A stretch of DNA of 8,306 nt from Chitinophagaceae bacterium (GTDB lineage Bacteria; Bacteroidota; Bacteroidia; Chitinophagales; Chitinophagaceae). This document shows positions 6,809 through 8,306 of the stretch, one piece after another. The notes under the pieces are model-generated. The model was not told where the DNA came from, did not search any database, and saw nothing but the letters and a program-made list of their open reading frames with translations. The stretch is taken from assembly GCA_016787105.1 (NCBI GenBank), contig JAEUVI010000445.1:1-8306 (forward strand). Reading direction: 5' to 3'. The position numbers and the translations under genes are program-made. The first letter of the stretch is position 1, and each line of letters begins with the position of its first letter.

Positions 6809-8306
6809 TTACTCTGTACGGAGCGACTTTACCGGGTTCGCTATTGCCGCTTTGATTGTTTGAAATGCCAGCGTTATCAATGCAATCAACACCATGGATA
6901 AGCCGGCTGCAATGAAAATCCACCAGCTGATAGCGGTACGGTAAGCAAAATTTTCCAGCCATTTATTCATCCCCAGCCATGCCAATGGCGCTGCAATAAT
7001 GAATGCGATGATGACCAGCAAAATAAATTCTTTAGATATCAGCGCAACGATATTGGGTACAGATGCGCCAAGTACTTTTCGTACGCCAATTTCTTTGGTT
7101 CGCTGAGTGGTTGTATAAATTACGAGGCCCAGCAATCCAAGACAACTGATAAAAATGGCAAGACCGGTAGACCAGATCAGCAGTGTTGAAATATTCTGTT
7201 CAGCTTCATAATACTTCCTGAGATTTTCATCAAAAAAACTATACTCAAAATCATCTTCCGGGTATACTTCCTTCCACAGTTTCTCTATTTTACTGATGGC
7301 TGTTTTCCATGAATTGCTTCCTGGTTGCTGCGGTTGTAACGCTATCGCTACGTTGATTTGATTATTTGCCATACAGCCAATAACCAATGGCTTGATTGGC
7401 TCATGCAATGACAGTTGATTAAAATCTCTTACTACACCTACTATCGGAACTTGTTTGTCGCTCCAGTTTATATATTTTCCGATAGCCTGCTGCGGATTTG
7501 CGAAGCCAAGTATGCGTGAATAGGTTTCATTTATTACAAATGACTTTACGGTATCTGATTGTTCATTATTTACACCTGCCAGCAATTTGAGTTTATATAA
7601 AGGGATGTAGTTACTATCGCCATATTTCTGTTGCACATCTGTTTCTATTTCTTTTTTTCCGTCTTTATACTTCATCGTACCGCTCCATGTACTTGGGGTG
7701 GATGGAGGATTTGTATTCAGGCTAACCATTGCTATGCCAGGTATGGCCCGCAACTTATCTGTCAGTACTAGCCGTTTAGTTCTTGAAGTATTATAAAAAT
7801 TTGTCTGGAGGTTAATAATCGCATCTTTCTTAAAGCCAAGATCTTTATTAAGCGAAAAAGTGATTTGCTTGCTGACCAGTATTGCTCCCATGATAAAGAC
7901 CTGCGCAATTACAAACTGGGAAATGGTTAATGATTTGCGCAGCCAGGCATTTCTTGTTTTGCCCGTATTGGTATAAGCCTGGTTTTTTAAAACCAGTACA
8001 GGCTTGTATCCTGAAAGAACAAGTGCAGGATAAAAGCCGGATAAAGCAGTAACAATAATTATCAGCGATAATAAAAAGATAATTACGCCCGGCTGCTCTG
8101 TTATACTAAAATGTAAATCTTTCGGAATGAAACCGGCAAAAGCTTTTAACAATAATGGCATAAGAACAATAGAGATGAGCGTGGCAGCAAAAGTCAGCAA
8201 AAAAGTCTCGGCCAGGAATTGCACTATCAGTTGTTTTCTCGAACTGCCCATCGTTTTGCGGATACCAATTTCTTTTGCACGTTGTGCGCCATGTGCTGTT
8301 GTAAGA
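6809..8306 (-). CDS. Permease C (partial, N-terminus outside window): FtsX/MacB-like ABC transporter permease
   Basis: The last 498 residues of a third paralogue are visible, and the frame is open to the window edge. The first complete codon is at 8305-8303. An ATG at 8251 is internal: it lies inside the coupling segment RAKEIGIRKTMGSS (visible residues 9-22), which follows TM2 in A and B. About 300 residues, with TM1, the first periplasmic domain and TM2, are therefore missing. Visible are TM3 (about 29-55), TM4 (72-96) and TM5 (127-146). A second periplasmic domain has FVINE (256-260) and VGVVRDF (289-295). TM6 (375-396), QRTKEIGVRKVLGAS (401-415), TM7-TM8 and the tail ANPVKSLRTE complete it. 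In the motifs around TM6 and in the second periplasmic domain it is closer to B than to A, which suggests B and C arose by a later tandem duplication. It is probably the first or an early gene of the C-B transcript, and its promoter is not in view. Confidence 0.88.
   Translation of the reverse strand, partial: LTTAHGAQRAKEIGIRKTMGSSRKQLIVQFLAETFLLTFAATLISIVLMPLLLKAFAGFIPKDLHFSITEQPGVIIFLLSLIIIVTALSGFYPALVLSGYKPVLVLKNQAYTNTGKTRNAWLRKSLTISQFVIAQVFIMGAILVSKQITFSLNKDLGFKKDAIINLQTNFYNTSRTKRLVLTDKLRAIPGIAMVSLNTNPPSTPSTWSGTMKYKDGKKEIETDVQQKYGDSNYIPLYKLKLLAGVNNEQSDTVKSFVINETYSRILGFANPQQAIGKYINWSDKQVPIVGVVRDFNQLSLHEPIKPLVIGCMANNQINVAIALQPQQPGSNSWKTAISKIEKLWKEVYPEDDFEYSFFDENLRKYYEAEQNISTLLIWSTGLAIFISCLGLLGLVIYTTTQRTKEIGVRKVLGASVPNIVALISKEFILLVIIAFIIAAPLAWLGMNKWLENFAYRTAISWWIFIAAGLSMVLIALITLAFQTIKAAIANPVKSLRTE

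Noticed and set aside
8249..8251. ATG at 8251 as the start of permease C
   Set aside because: The frame continues upstream without a stop through the conserved RAKEIGIRK segment, so this Met is internal and the gene is cut by the window edge.

Overview
The window looks like chromosomal DNA of a Bacteroidota bacterium, most likely a Chitinophagaceae-type relative. The evidence is the family of long two-module FtsX/MacB-like permeases ending in the shared tail ANPVKSLRTE, signal peptides cleaved at 'AQ', moderately AT-rich DNA and weak Shine-Dalgarno sequences. The placement rests on recognising these families, not on a database search. All four genes lie on the minus strand, so transcription runs from high to low coordinates.

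Layout in order of transcription. (1) 8306-6809: the C-terminal part of permease C, whose N-terminus lies beyond the window edge. (2) 6781-4331: complete permease B, 27 nt after C and probably co-transcribed with it. (3) 4330-3928: a 403-nt gap with an AT-rich hairpin behind B, a cluster of helically phased direct repeats (about 4025-4104) and a sigma-54-like -24/-12 element (3980-3995), which together look like a dedicated control region for the next gene. (4) 3927-1555: permease A, a third paralogue. (5) 1554-1135: a 420-nt non-coding gap filled with degenerate repeats of about 115-120 bp that carry small hairpins, plus one inverted hairpin copy. (6) 1134-85: an exported 349-aa beta-solenoid protein of the DUF4097/DUF2807 'putative adhesin' kind, with eight exact 18-residue turns, followed by a good intrinsic terminator (about 21-60).

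Each complete permease is predicted to have eight membrane helices arranged as two consecutive MacB-like halves (TM - periplasmic domain - three TM). A single chain could therefore supply what MacB or LolC/LolE make from two subunits. No ATP-binding subunit, membrane-fusion protein, outer-membrane channel or regulator is encoded here. The energy source and cargo cannot be named from this window, and any link between the solenoid protein and the permeases is only proximity.

I see no clear undescribed system. The best leads are the phased repeats plus sigma-54-like element upstream of permease A, the intergenic repeat family, and the three-paralogue permease cluster without an ATPase.
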